From contig JAAAJB010000564.1 of assembly GCA_016098155.1 (NCBI GenBank), forward strand, positions 1 through 22,604: 22,604 nt of DNA, in the 5' to 3' direction. This document shows, one piece after another, positions 1 to 10,476 of this stretch. Below the pieces are notes generated by a model. The model was not told the origin of the DNA. It saw nothing but the letters and a program-made list of their open reading frames with translations, and ran no database searches. The first letter of the stretch is position 1. Each line of letters begins with the position of its first letter. Position numbers and translations under genes: made by a program. Source of the stretch: Actinomortierella ambigua (lineage: Eukaryota > Mortierellomycota > Mortierellomycetes > Mortierellales > Mortierellaceae).

Positions 1-77
1 TCGAACATCCTCCCATGCACATTTGTCCATGCAGGTGCTGAATGGCAAGCGCATCCTCTGTCTCCTCACTCACTCAC

Positions 78-103
78 TCTCTCTCTCTCTCACTCTCACT
101 CTC

Positions 104-140
<37 letters not shown>
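78..140. repeat. (CT)n microsatellite
   Basis: An almost pure CT dinucleotide tract with a few CACT interruptions. Reading frames across it (Ser-Leu or Arg-Glu repeats on the two strands) are by-products of the repeat and not genes. Confidence 0.9.
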
Positions 141-144
<4 letters not shown>

Positions 145-148
<4 letters not shown>

Positions 149-979
149 CTTCTTCTGTATTTGTCTATACCTCTCCACCACCTCTCCGCCTGTCTTTTCC
201 AGGATCCAACACTCCCTTGCCGCTTTCTCTCCCCCCCCATTTCTTCCCGCTTCAAGTAAAATAACGACATGGCTTAGGTGCCACACAGCAATGTGTATTA
301 TATAATAAGATCTGTTGGATGTGAGTGTTGTGAGTGAAAGCTACTTTAATGCGTGGATGGGTAGGCGTACAGATATAAGTGTGCGTATGCGTGTGCTATG
401 GAGGGAAGGGGATGTGTACAAGAGAAGGGTGTTTGCTAGCCAAGCCTGTGTGGGTAGGGAAAAAAATATCGACTCGCAGCCGCCATCCTATTCATATTGG
501 CCGAGTGCCACTGGCTGAAGTTTTAGGGGTTGATTATGATACTTATGAGAAAGGAAGCCCGATGAACCGCTACGCAGGCGACCTTTCAAAAGAGGATGGA
601 TGCTTAATTCTATAATGCCAAGTGCATATTGGGTCATAAGCGCGGCACCATGGGGCCGAAATGAATACACTCGACGCCACCGATCTACCCAAAACGCGAT
701 ACCGCTTGAACCGGATTGTCAACTCCTCGTGTCACATGAAGTAGACCCCAGATGTCATGCATTTTACGTTTTACTGTAGTAAAGATTTGCCACAAGTCCA
801 CAACAAATATTTTCGGTTGAGCTATCAAAGATTTGTAAAAACAATTACGCTATTCTTCTGTCAGCAGACCCGGCTTTGGCCATGCAATCGACTTGCCATC
901 TCCGCCTGGGCCCGCCTTGCCTCGGATTCGAAGGGGCGGGTTGTTGAATGCTCTCCTGGACTGTGCAGGTCATCTTGGT
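145..979. other. Intergenic, no gene recognised
   Basis: Pyrimidine-rich and then mixed-composition sequence. The only open frames are short (under about 100 codons), overlap on both strands, and show no recognisable domain, signal peptide or splice-supported extension. No tRNA-like or rRNA-like stretch was seen. Confidence 0.5.
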
Positions 980-1930
980 GTAGTCGGAGTCTTGGAGAAG
1001 GAATGAAGCGACGCAACATTGGCTGCTGCAGAAAGAACATCCATTGATGTCCAATGCGGAGCATACGTGTTGCTGTTCTTGCTGAACAACGGACAATCCA
1101 TAATCTATGTCAGGAAGGATTCGTTCGTGCACTCGGCAGCCTCATTTTACCTCTACGACTTTTGATTGTACGCGCGACTTGATCGACATCTAGGTGGAAG
1201 ACTTGACAACTGGCAAGACTTGCCAAGAGCAGGCACCAACACTTTTCTTTGAGAGAAGAGGAAGCACTGCAGCACCTCTGACAGTGACACTGCCGAGCTG
1301 GATGAATCACCCGGGATAGTAGTAGCGGGGGATCGGCCATTGGATCTTCCAAGCAAACGACGAGGAGCCCATTTGTTAGCAGATCAAGAAGACGCATTCG
1401 CGACTGGTCGTCAGACCATGGCGATCTTTTATAGACAACGTAGATGTGCATCATTGCGATGGAGCACGAAGCGTACGCGAAAACACGCAGGAAGAGCATT
1501 AAAGCATCGCTAGATTGGGTTCCGTTTTGATTAGCATATCTGCAAGTTTATTCACACGACTTTTGCGACAACGACCGATCATCATTCATTGCTACGTCTT
1601 TACTGAAGACATCCGAAGACCATGCATCCTTTGTTAACATACACAATCATTTTTCGGCACTCCCACCTCCTAAATTCTCCCTCACCCAATGATCCTTTTG
1701 ACTCTCAGCACTCCCATCCAAAAGCCTACTACACAAAACTGCAACACCAATGATAGTAACAACATATTTTGGTTCCCCCTCTTGCCTGTCGCAACTCTTT
1801 ATCTGCATATCCTGAGATTTGGACGTCTCCTCGTTTTCTTTCTTTCAGGTCTCCCTCTCTCGATAACTTTGGCATCCGATCATTTTGCGTCCCCTTTACG
1901 TGGTGTTCATGCTCTTTTCTTCTTTTTTTT
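980..1930 (-). repeat. Duplicated block, copy A, with a decayed reading frame
   Basis: This block aligns in the same orientation with a second block at about 3790-4720. Anchors include an exact 21-bp match (1400-1420 with 4198-4218) and an exact 16-bp match (1042-1057 with 3858-3873). The offset stays near 2800-2816 bp, so only small indels separate the copies. On the minus strand the two copies share a frame without indels over roughly 30 codons: CTNESFLT then HWTSMDV here, CTNEAFLA then HWTSMNV in copy B. Copy A has a stop right after CTNESFLT and a 2-nt indel further upstream, so it cannot make the full product. The outer limits are approximate. I do not recognise the ancestral gene; it may be a lineage-specific protein. 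Confidence 0.7.
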
Positions 1931-2182
1931 TCTCTCGTGCCGAATTCCTGGATGGAAATAGTTTTTATCTGTGGAATAGACCGCCTCTGATGCTACTACT
2001 GCAGCTCTCCAGCGTCCCCTTGGGACCCCCTATGCAATAAGACACTCTCCTCCTCTCGTACCCCCTGTGCTTTCTCTTCCATGGATCGTTCTCACTCCTA
2101 GCACGAATGTGAATCATGCCCCCACCTGTTTGTCCATGCCCACATAGCTACAGTGTGTTTCTTCTGTGGCCCTCTTCGCGTG

Positions 2183-2190
2183 TATATAAA
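2183..2190 (+). promoter_or_regulatory. TATA box of the M35-like gene
   Basis: TATATAAA lies 124 bp before the ATG at 2314, followed by a C-rich, A-rich leader typical of a highly expressed fungal gene. Its position supports the internal ATG at 2314 over the in-frame ATG at 2116, which lies upstream of the TATA box and would be outside the transcript. Confidence 0.65.
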
Positions 2191-2313
2191 GAAGTCTCGC
2201 CCACCCCTCAACGTCCTGCACCAGCCCACCTTGACGTCCGCAATCTTGCTCTAAACACTCTTCTTCACATCACAACTCTCCTCCAAGACAAAAAATACCA
2301 CGACATCCGCCAA

Positions 2314-2892
2314 ATGAAGTCTGTGATCGTTTCAGCTCTGCTTCTTGTGCCAGCTGTCGTCGTCGTCAGAGCCGCCCAATTTGTCAACTGTGATGCTGGC
2401 CAGCAAAGCATCATCAAAAGCGCCGCCGAACAGGCCACGTCCCTCGTGTTAGCCAGTTCCCAATATCTTGGTGATTCTCAACCAGACACCCTGCGCATCT
2501 CGACCTGGTTTGGCCCATACGTGCCACCCAGATTTATGGCCGTGAGAGACCGCTTCAGAAGTCTGGCTGGAAATGGTTTCAACCAGTTCACCTACGACTG
2601 CTCGTCGTCGTCGTGCCAAAACGACAAGACCGATCCCGGTAACGTCGATTCGCATCGATTCGGTGAGATCCAGCTGTGCTCAATCTTTTGGGGTTTACCT
2701 ACAACAGGTGCAGACTCCCAAGCTGGGGCGTTGGTCGCATTGTCATCAATGTTTGTGGAGAATGGTGGAGCAAAAGCGTTCGTGCGTGGACAAGAGAAAT
2801 GCAAAGAGCTGGCGAAAAACAATCCAGATGACGCAGTCCAGAGCACATGCAGCTATCAGTATTTTGCTGAGAACACTCCTCCTCTTCCATAG
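2314..2892 (+). CDS. Secreted M35 (aspzincin)-fold protein, predicted catalytically inactive
   Basis: Intronless, 192 residues. Residues 1-20 are a hydrophobic signal peptide (MKSVIVSALL then an Ala/Val core). The rest follows the lysine-specific metalloendopeptidase/deuterolysin-like domain (M35): a CDAGQQSII start, WFG at 65-67, the FTYDC strand near 92-96, LCSIFWGLP at 121-129, DSQAG at 134-138, then GQEKCKELA and a YFAEN ending. The spacing C26 to C96 (70 residues) and the pair C101/C122 resemble the disulfide cysteines of fungal MEPs. The active site is gone. Where the family has HExxH this protein has A142-L-S-S-M146, and where it has GTxDxxYG it has G152-A-K-A-F-V-R-G159. Both zinc His, the general-base Glu, the zinc Asp and the Tyr are replaced. 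With the fold and signal kept, I infer a non-enzymatic secreted role such as binder, inhibitor or effector. The upstream in-frame ATG at 2116 is rejected because it precedes the TATA box and would bury the signal peptide. Confidence 0.85.
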   Translation: MKSVIVSALLLVPAVVVVRAAQFVNCDAGQQSIIKSAAEQATSLVLASSQYLGDSQPDTLRISTWFGPYVPPRFMAVRDRFRSLAGNGFNQFTYDCSSSSCQNDKTDPGNVDSHRFGEIQLCSIFWGLPTTGADSQAGALVALSSMFVENGGAKAFVRGQEKCKELAKNNPDDAVQSTCSYQYFAENTPPLP

Positions 2893-3007
2893 TAAAAGCT
2901 GCACCCCACACATCCAACCATCCAGATGAGCGCCCACTTCCAGATCGGCTTTTGTTGGAACATCCTCTTCATTCTCGACCTTGAGGTTTAAGGTCTTTCT
3001 TCTGCCC

Positions 3008-3013
3008 AATAAA
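3008..3013 (+). terminator. Poly(A) signal of the M35-like gene
   Basis: AATAAA lies 116 bp after the stop codon at 2892, a plausible position for the 3' end of this transcript. Confidence 0.5.
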
Positions 3014-3789
3014 CAAAGGTGTTGCTGTATAGCTCACCAAGCTTCTCTCCTTTGAGAGGAATCAAATGGCTACAGTTGGTCTCTCGCGTCCATCCCTGTG
3101 CCCAAATGGTGGGGGTCAATGAAGACGAGGCCAGCCTAAATTTGTTCGGGGGAGATCGCCTTCGTCTTGGATCCTTTTGGTACCTAACGTGGGCCTTCAC
3201 CCTGGAAAAGCAGAGAATAGGCAGTGGTCACAAGCAGACTGTATGGAGGGTAGAAATATAAGTAGGTCGTCGGAGGTAGAACGAGCAACGTGCGTTCTTG
3301 ACATCCATTTGTCTTGTGATTTTTAGCGTTGTCCACAACTTGGGATCGTGCTGGTTGGGTGTAGCGCCTGAGCCAGATCATCGATCTCTTTATTGTGGGC
3401 CCGGAAGGCATTGGCCCGACGACAGACGTCGCTGTTTATTTTATTTTTTTTCCGGTGAATACAAAGAACCAACGGTGTACCTCAGATTTATCGGTACCAG
3501 CCTCGTCAACGGCAACCAAGAGGGAACATGATTGAGCCATTGTTTTGTAAGAGCCTTCTTCTTCTTAGCACGGACAGTCTGCCTCGGAGAACGGAAACTG
3601 TCAGTGAGTGTATCCTAGACAAAAGCGAGTCATGCTTTTATTGAGATGTTTAGGATGAGCATGCAAGGTTTTGTTAGTAGTGAATCAAGTGAGGATGAGG
3701 AAAGGAGACGATGATTTTATTCGAGGAAAGCGCAAGAAGACAACGGCACTCTATACCATGAAATTCTACAGGTTTGTTGAGACCTGGTG
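3014..3789. other. Spacer between the M35-like gene and repeat copy B
   Basis: No convincing gene. Open frames of 75-80 codons at 3019-3261 and 3298-3531 show no recognisable motif and overlap other frames. The only notable composition is short T runs near 3439-3450. Confidence 0.45.
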
Positions 3790-4720
3790 GTTGGAGTCAT
3801 GAAGAAGGGGACGGAGCGATCCAACCATTCGAGTCGACTACTGCAGCAAAAAACATTCATTGATGTCCAATGCAGAATAGACACGGTGCTGCCTCTTTTG
3901 CGCAGCGGACGACCCATCTTCCTCGCCAGGAAGGCCTCGTTTGTGCACTCGACAGTCCCATTTACCTCCACAGCTAAGTACTCGCAGCTTGGTCGAAACT
4001 CCGGTGAAAGGCTCGACGACAGCCAGAGGTAGACATAAAAACTCTTCGTTGAGAAAATAGAACTCGCTACAGCACCCCTGACAGTGAAGCTAACGAGCTG
4101 GATGGATTGCCCGATGGTGGTAGTGAGAGATCGAGCACTGGATCTTCCGGGCAAATGACGAGGAGCTCAGTTGTCGGCAGATTAAGAAAACGGATCAGCG
4201 ACTGGTCGTCAGACCATGACGATTAATTGTATAATCAACGTAGATGTAAATCGCGGAGGAGCGCGACGTTCACGCGTAGACACATAGTAGGCGTAATAAA
4301 GTGTACAGATCACTGCTATCGGTGGCAATTTTGGGCTTGCATTTCGGTAGCATAATCATAAGCTCATTTCCACACAAGTTGGCATATGGATAGTCTAGCT
4401 GTGTATTCGAGGTTACGGATGGGCCACTTCCGACCCTACTATGCAATGATTACCATGAATTTATCCAACGACGAATACTGAACACCATATATTGCTACAT
4501 CCCAACACAATCATCTTTCAGCCCTCCCGCCTCGGCATCCCTAGCTGTAACACCAAGAATTTTGGTGTAGTTCTCCCTCCTGGATAGCTTACAGCATCTT
4601 TCTGTACACCTTGGGATATGGACATTCTATTTTTTTTTTCATTAGGTCTCGTCTGCAACCCCATTCAATATGTGCCCCCGTTCTCTTTCAGGCGTGATTT
4701 TCCTGCCCTTGTATCTTTTT
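3790..4720 (-). repeat. Duplicated block, copy B, with a longer relic reading frame
   Basis: This is the second copy of the block at 980-1930, in direct orientation. Its minus strand keeps a 145-codon open frame (4154 to 3717). The middle of that frame (IQLVSFTVRGA, then YLAVEVNG and CTNEAFLA) matches translated pieces of copy A (IQLGSVTVRGA, CTNESFLT). The frame in use changes between conserved pieces. Upstream, the better-looking reading (LLVICPEDPVLDL) is in another frame that then meets a TAG. This looks like a decayed gene, or less likely a gene with an intron I could not place. Similarity continues past 4300 into a pyrimidine-rich stretch near 4600-4700 matching 1810-1930. Confidence 0.65.
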
Positions 4721-5617
4721 CGTCCAGAAGGCCCATGATTTCACTGTAGTTCTCTGGCCCATTTGATTATGGAGACCCACCTCAATCGCCCAAAGCCGGG
4801 AGCAGTGGTGTTGTGAGACTCGTCTAGGTCTCATTACATGTCACAGTCCTTACATGTTCTGGGTCAAAAAGGGGTTTTGTATTTGGGGTAGAAAGATCGT
4901 GTGGTATTCGTTGTTCTGTTACTATGGGAAACTATGGAGTATCTATAGATATAGGGGAAATATAGGGGGCAATTCCGGTGTGGTAGTAACCAGGTGCCAA
5001 GGAGATGTAAGGGGGATCATACGGATCCTGTGTGGTGGCAATTCAGTAAGAGAGAGGTGAAAGAAAAATGAAGAAGAATAAAATATAGGTGGTACCAGGA
5101 TAATGACTAGGGTCACGTATCCTAGGGTTATACTTGTTATACTTACAACAGGTGGAGCTCATTATTATATTTATTATATGGCACAATTGAGAATCATACA
5201 CCCTCCCCCCTTTGATTTGTTTTTCTGTCTCCATGCCCATATTACCGCTATGCGAACGCAGTGGAAACTTTGTGGATAGGTTGAGATGGTTGGGGCCCTG
5301 GCCCCTCCCCCCATAAAGTTAGAGGAGTAGGATGGGGTCGATGTGTGTGTGTGTGGGCAGGGAGAGAAGCTAGGGGAAGCTGGCGAGGCATAGAAAGCGA
5401 TGAATGAGGTACTTTTATACGAGGTTGCAGTTGGGGGTGGGCATGGGCAGACGATAGGCCACAAAGATCATTGTCGGTGAGCATACCCAGATCATTGAAA
5501 TTTGAGCCCCAAGTGTGACTTGCTCTTTGTTTGTTGTTCCTGGTATCCCACAAAAAAGTTGCACATTTCCCTTGATGCCATTACCACCACCACCACCCCA
5601 CACACACCCTTTTCGCC
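4721..5617. other. Upstream region of the zinc-finger gene; no gene recognised
   Basis: AT-rich sequence with G-rich patches on the plus strand and a short GT run near 5343-5354. Minus-strand frames of about 100-160 codons between 5174 and 5894 are low-complexity (His/Pro/Ser and poly-Leu) shadows. They run into the antisense of the GAA tract in the next gene. Confidence 0.5.
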
Positions 5618-5807
5618 ATGTCGAGAAGGCGTCGTAAGCTGGAAATTGTCGAGGAGGAGGAGGACGACGACGACAACCTTGATGGGAGCATGGTCGATGC
5701 AGGAAAGGTCTCGAATGACCCTGATGTACCACCGAGTCGGTCAGGCAATAATGTCGACAATGTCTCGTCGGGTAGTGAGAGCGAGTGGAGAGAAGAAGAA
5801 GAAGAAG

Positions 5808-5838
<31 letters not shown>

Positions 5839-8800
5839 GGAGGCTGAAGAGTCAGAGGACGAAGACGATGATGAGCTCTTTCGCCCTCCAGCACGCCGCC
5901 AACGCACCAAGAGCGCTACCAAGCCGGCCAAGGCAGTAACGGCGGCTGCCAGGAGGAAGGCCAAGGGGAAGCAACGGAAGGTTGACGAGAGTGATGCTGA
6001 CGGTGGGAGCGACGATGCTAGCGACGGTGGCGACAGTGGCGACAGTGGCAGTGGCAACAAAAAAAGAAAAAGTAGTAGCAAACGCAAACGACCAACACGT
6101 ATCGTCGGCGTCCGAGCTCGTCGTAAGCGCAAGGGTTATAACCAGAAAGCCCTGCTGGATAAGCACGTCTCCTATCGGGCATCAGACTTGATGCTCTCGA
6201 CCAACTACAATCATCCCTATGACTGGATGCACCCTGGTACACCGCTGCGGACAGGGAACGCGTCAGTCCAGGAGGCGATCAACAGCATTGACCGGGAGCT
6301 AGAGATGATGACTTTTGCGATGGAGGAGGTGCCATGTATCGAGTGTGGCAAGACGGAGGATCCCGATGCTAATAGTGCGTATGACTTGAAGGGGTACTGC
6401 ATTCCTTGTTGTAAGTAACCATCTTGCTGGTTTTGACTTTTTTTTTGTATTGTTTTGTGGCAGATGATCACTCGGAGGAAATTCGAATCCACAACTGAAA
6501 AAAAAAATTGACTTTGGTCAAAATGGCTGGACAATACAAATTAACAAAAAAAAAAAAATAGATCGGAGGCATGTCAACAGACGCCTCCAGCGGCGACCGT
6601 CCAGGGAAGAGATGCTGGCGAGACGATCCGAGTTGGAGAAACATCAACTGTCGTATGAGATTGACTATAGGCTCCAACCGCGGTCATGCTACTGGTGTGG
6701 CATTTCGTTGGTAATGTTCCGGGCCGCAGATGCTATTCGGCTTGAACGACGTTCCAGGATCAACATCAACGGACAGTCGATGGCCTCGGTCCCGTTCCAT
6801 GATCATAATCAAGCCAGGATCTGTTTCCGATGCTGTAAGTTGTTTTTTTTTTCGCTCCCTCTTTCTCTTTCATTGATATGCCTTTTATATATATATATAT
6901 ATATCGAGCACCTCGTTTTACTGAAAAAAATGGACAACTAAATCCGACAACTCCCATTTTGACCTCCGTGTGAACAAAAAGCGGCCGACATTGGAGAATT
7001 ATTACAGATCAAGCGACGATTCCAACGGCTATATGCGCTGTCGTCCGACTTTTTCGACAAACAGTGCGCCAACTGTGGTGTCCGCGAGAGCGTACAGTTC
7101 AAACCAGGGATGGACCGCATGGGCAAGTTATGTGTTCCCTGCCACACGTACAAGAGCATTCACGGCATTGAGCGGAACGTGCATCCGATTTCGGCGAATC
7201 GACTGGACGAGTTTGTCGGATCCGTGTGCGAGAGCACTGACGATACCACCATCAATTGGAGCCAAGTTGCTACGGATGTGGGCGTCAACCCCGGTTTTGG
7301 CTACAGTGTGGAGGGTATCCACACACAGTGGTTCAACCATTTCAAGCCTGCAGGTAAACCCGACTGTCAAGGAAACGTAGTCTGGATCACATTACGTGGT
7401 GCGTTACCTATGATGCGCTTTGCTAACTTTTTTTTGGACCTTTTTTTCATAGATGCACCACCTTATCAGACATTCATGCTTTTACAAGGGAACCATTTGG
7501 CGAAGCGAGATAGCGACTGGAACATGTATTTTTGTACAGCAAGGTAAAGATCTTATTTTTTTTACTATGGGGGAGGGGGGATGATTTGAAATACAATGCA
7601 CTAACACCTGTGTCTACTTCCCTCTCCAAACAAATAGACACCCAGCTCAAGCCGCGCTCTACTTTGCGCGATTCACGACACTGTATCAAAAGAAGCCAGC
7701 AACGTACCTGTACATCCGACAAGTAGAAGCCTGGAACATCCCAGAAGCACGCGGCGACGAATGGGAGGACGCTTCGCTGGGCCTGATCAGTTTTGACGAG
7801 CTGCGTCGGCGGGTCCGGCACTACCTGGTCAACAACACGCTCGAGGCGAAGGAGCGCAAATTTCAAGAGGCCCGGCGGCGGCTTCAGAAGCAGTACTTTG
7901 ACGGGATACATCAAAAGGAGAAGACCCAGGAGACGCTGAACCACGTGCGAAAGATTGTGCCGGACGACGGGATCCGGATGGTCGGGGACGATGACGACAA
8001 ACTAACGCCGGATATGAACCGGATGCTGTATGCGCGGTGGCTGGTCCGGAAACGGTTCGAGCTCGGGGCCCAAAACACACATCTGTTCCAGCATCTCCAA
8101 TGGGACCACGAAGAACAGGCACGTGAGCTGTACCGGTACCATCAAGAGCGATTCTATTTTGGCCATGAGGATCTGTACCTACGACTGAAGCATGAGCTCG
8201 ACCATCTGTTGCGTCGACCGTTCCAAATACCGAATCTGTACGAGGTCGCCGAGGAACTGTACAAGCTCATGGAACGCCAAGAGTTTCTGGCCGAGGACCC
8301 CATCTGGTGGCGCAAGCGCTCGCGCATCCAGTGGGGCACGTTGCCGCCGTTCCGACAGCAGTTTGATCTCTGGACGCCACGTGAGCAACGGGACTTGCCC
8401 GGCTGGGCCAAATCGCGTCGGCGGTGTGTCGACATGTTGATCGAGGCCGATGAGCGTGTGCAGGCCGTGATTGAGAAGCGCGCCGCGGTGTTGTATCAGC
8501 AAAAGCTGAATCAAGAGATTTATCGGGAGACCTATCGCAAGCCAGAGTCGGTGGACGAGATGGTGATTCCAGAACCCAAACCCGAACCGACGTATGAGGT
8601 CCTGGCAGATGAGATGGTGGAGAACGAGTTGATGGTGAGCACCTACGCGATTTCGACCGACTACGACCACGCCTGGAAGGCCACAAGAAATCTCAAGCTG
8701 AACAGTGATGCGTCGGAGCTCCCCGTCTTGCGACCCAACGTGCTCGATGCACATTTTCTTCGTCGTGCCTTGGTCGAGGGGGAAGAACCCCAGCGCTTGA

Positions 8801-10476
8801 TGTATTTGAGACAGGTCAAGGATTGGGATGCCACCTCGGCCGCCGCCAGGCCCAGGATCCCCGTCGCGATCAGTGTCGCGGCGGCGAGTGCTGCAAACAG
8901 AGGCAAAGAAGGTGGGGCTGGGGTGGAGAACGATGGCGAGGCAGCGAATGTTGGTGAGGATGCCGATGCTGCTGCTGCTGCTGCTCCGGTGGAGCCACTG
9001 TGTGCCATGCGACAACCGTTCCCGGATCCTTACGATATGACACCTATGCCCCCGGGCGATTATCCCGTGCACCTGTTGCCAGCCGAATACCAGGTGCATG
9101 TCTACCGGGCCGTGTTGCAGACCAAGGATCGACACGTGACTGTGCGCATGGTCCGGACGGAGCGCTACAAGAGACAAGGAGATGCGATCGGCGGGGGAGG
9201 ACCGGTGCGTGTGCCGCCGACGATCAATGTCGAGAACATGCGCGGGTTCTACCGTGACATGGAGCGAACAGGCCATGGCGTTGGTGGTGGTGTTGGCGGT
9301 GGGTCGGGGGGTGGAGGAGAGCAGTCGTCGGAGCTGATGCGGGACAAGGTGATTACGTCGTCCGGGGAGAGGGGCCATCAGCACGCTGTGTTTGAGACGG
9401 CCGAGGTCGTGATGCGAGCGCACAAACACGGGCCTTCGTCGGCAATGAGGGATGGCAATGATGATAACGACTACTACCAGCATCTCAACAACAACAACAA
9501 CAACGGCGGCCGCATGGATGAGGAAATGCTTCACCAACCCCGGACGGGCATCGAGATCCAATACAAGATCCGAGAGGCTTACGGCCGAGAGTGCTACAAC
9601 CACCTCCACCAGGACCCGCCACCCAACCCGGCGGCCATGGATCGCGTGGCAAGCCGTGCAGCGGGACGACACTGCTCTGGGTTCATGGGTCGTGTCCCAG
9701 GTGCGCCTGGAGCGCGGCCATCGGCGGAGAAGAAGGCGGCGCAAAAGGCGGCGCAAAAGGATATTGGAGCGGAGGATGATGAAGAAGAAGAAGGACAAGG
9801 AGAAGGGGAGGGAGAAGAAGGAGGAGAAGAAGAAGTCGATGAAAATGGCGTGGACGAGCATGGCAATAGGAAGAAAGCCAAGAAGGCCAAGAAGCGGCGA
9901 ACGCCGGCCGAAGGAAGAGCAGAGGTCGCGGCATTGATCCGACGCTCAGTGGCCCAGTTTGAACGGCGAAAGGCAATCGAGGAGCTGGAGCCGCCGAGCA
10001 CGGAGGAAGCAGAGGCTCAGGTCCAGTTCTTGCGACATATGAGGGCATTGCACCGTTGGCAGGATGCGCAGGTCCTCGAGAGGGAGGCTCGGCGCGGGAT
10101 GGACGCTCAGCAGCTGCTTGAGCGCGCTCTCAAGCTAGAGTCGCAGAGTCTTGATGACGATGGCGATGGTGAAGACGGTAGTCGCTTTGTGGAGGAAGAC
10201 GACGATGTAGACGAAGGTGTGGATATGGAGGATGAGTTTGGTTGGCAGGAACCTATTGTGGATGAGGGTCAAGAAGAAGAAGAGGAATCTGTGTGGGATG
10301 ATTCCCGTATGGACGGTCAGGGTCTGGACGAGCGGCCCGACGATGAAGAAGAAGAAGAAGAGGACGACGAGGAGGAGCTGGTTCTGAACCGACTTTCTCG
10401 CAAGCGAGCCAACAGGTCTCCAACCACTTCGTCCTTGTCATCCGCGTCGCAACCGAAACGCACCAGACGCAAATAA
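5618..10476 (+). CDS. Large acidic protein with three GATA-like zinc fingers and a SANT/Myb-like segment
   Basis: Five exons: 5618-6410, 6562-6834, 6982-7398, 7453-7543 and 7638-10476, giving 1470 residues. All introns start GT and end AG; donors are GTAAGT, GTAAGT, GTGCGT and GTAAAG. Residues 1-90 are acidic with 15 consecutive Glu (59-73), followed by basic NLS-like clusters near 140-175. Finger 1 is C240-C243-C261-C264, finger 2 is C307-C310-C352-C355 with a long loop, and finger 3 is C384-C387-C406-C409. Fingers 1 and 3 have the CX2C-X17/18-CX2C spacing of GATA-type fingers but lack the canonical Trp. A SANT/Myb-like helical stretch with W448 and W472 follows (446-478). The long C-terminal part is charged, with Gly-rich, Asn-rich and Asp/Glu-rich segments and a basic end. 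These traits suggest a nuclear, DNA- or chromatin-associated regulator. I do not recognise a named family. The ATG at 5618 has a good context (GCCATGT). The 3' end converges on the phospholipase D gene. Confidence 0.82.
5792..5836 (+). repeat. Coding (GAA)15 tract
   Basis: Fifteen pure GAA codons encode Glu 59-73 of the zinc-finger protein. The uninterrupted codon suggests recent slippage and length variation between strains. Confidence 0.9.
6886..6904. repeat. (TA)n microsatellite in intron 2
   Basis: A short TA dinucleotide run inside the second intron (6835-6981) of the zinc-finger gene. Confidence 0.85.

Noticed and set aside
1110..1499. 129-codon minus-strand frame as an intact gene
   Set aside because: Comparison with the second block shows the conserved peptide pieces lie in different frames and are broken by a stop and a 2-nt indel. 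The open frame itself is not the conserved one.
2116..2313. N-terminal extension of the M35-like protein from the ATG at 2116
   Set aside because: This ATG lies upstream of the TATA box at 2183-2190, and the extension would put 66 residues before a clear signal peptide.
980..4720. Duplicated blocks as LTRs of a retrotransposon
   Set aside because: No reverse transcriptase, integrase, primer-binding site or polypurine tract lies between them, and no clean TG..CA ends or target-site duplication could be seen. The enclosed sequence is an ordinary gene.
5415..6132. Minus-strand frames with poly-Leu or poly-Ser
   Set aside because: They are produced by the antisense of the GAA repeat and other acidic codons of the zinc-finger gene.
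6436..6500. Extra small exon after the AG at about 6463 in the zinc-finger gene
   Set aside because: It would read YDHSEEIRIHN and then hit a stop without a usable GT donor. The acceptor at 6561 keeps the frame that leads into finger 2.
8179..9861. 560-codon open frame on the minus strand
   Set aside because: It lies wholly antisense to exon 5 of the zinc-finger gene. It is His/Arg/Leu-rich, as expected from the antisense of acidic, GC-rich coding sequence, and has no domain signal.
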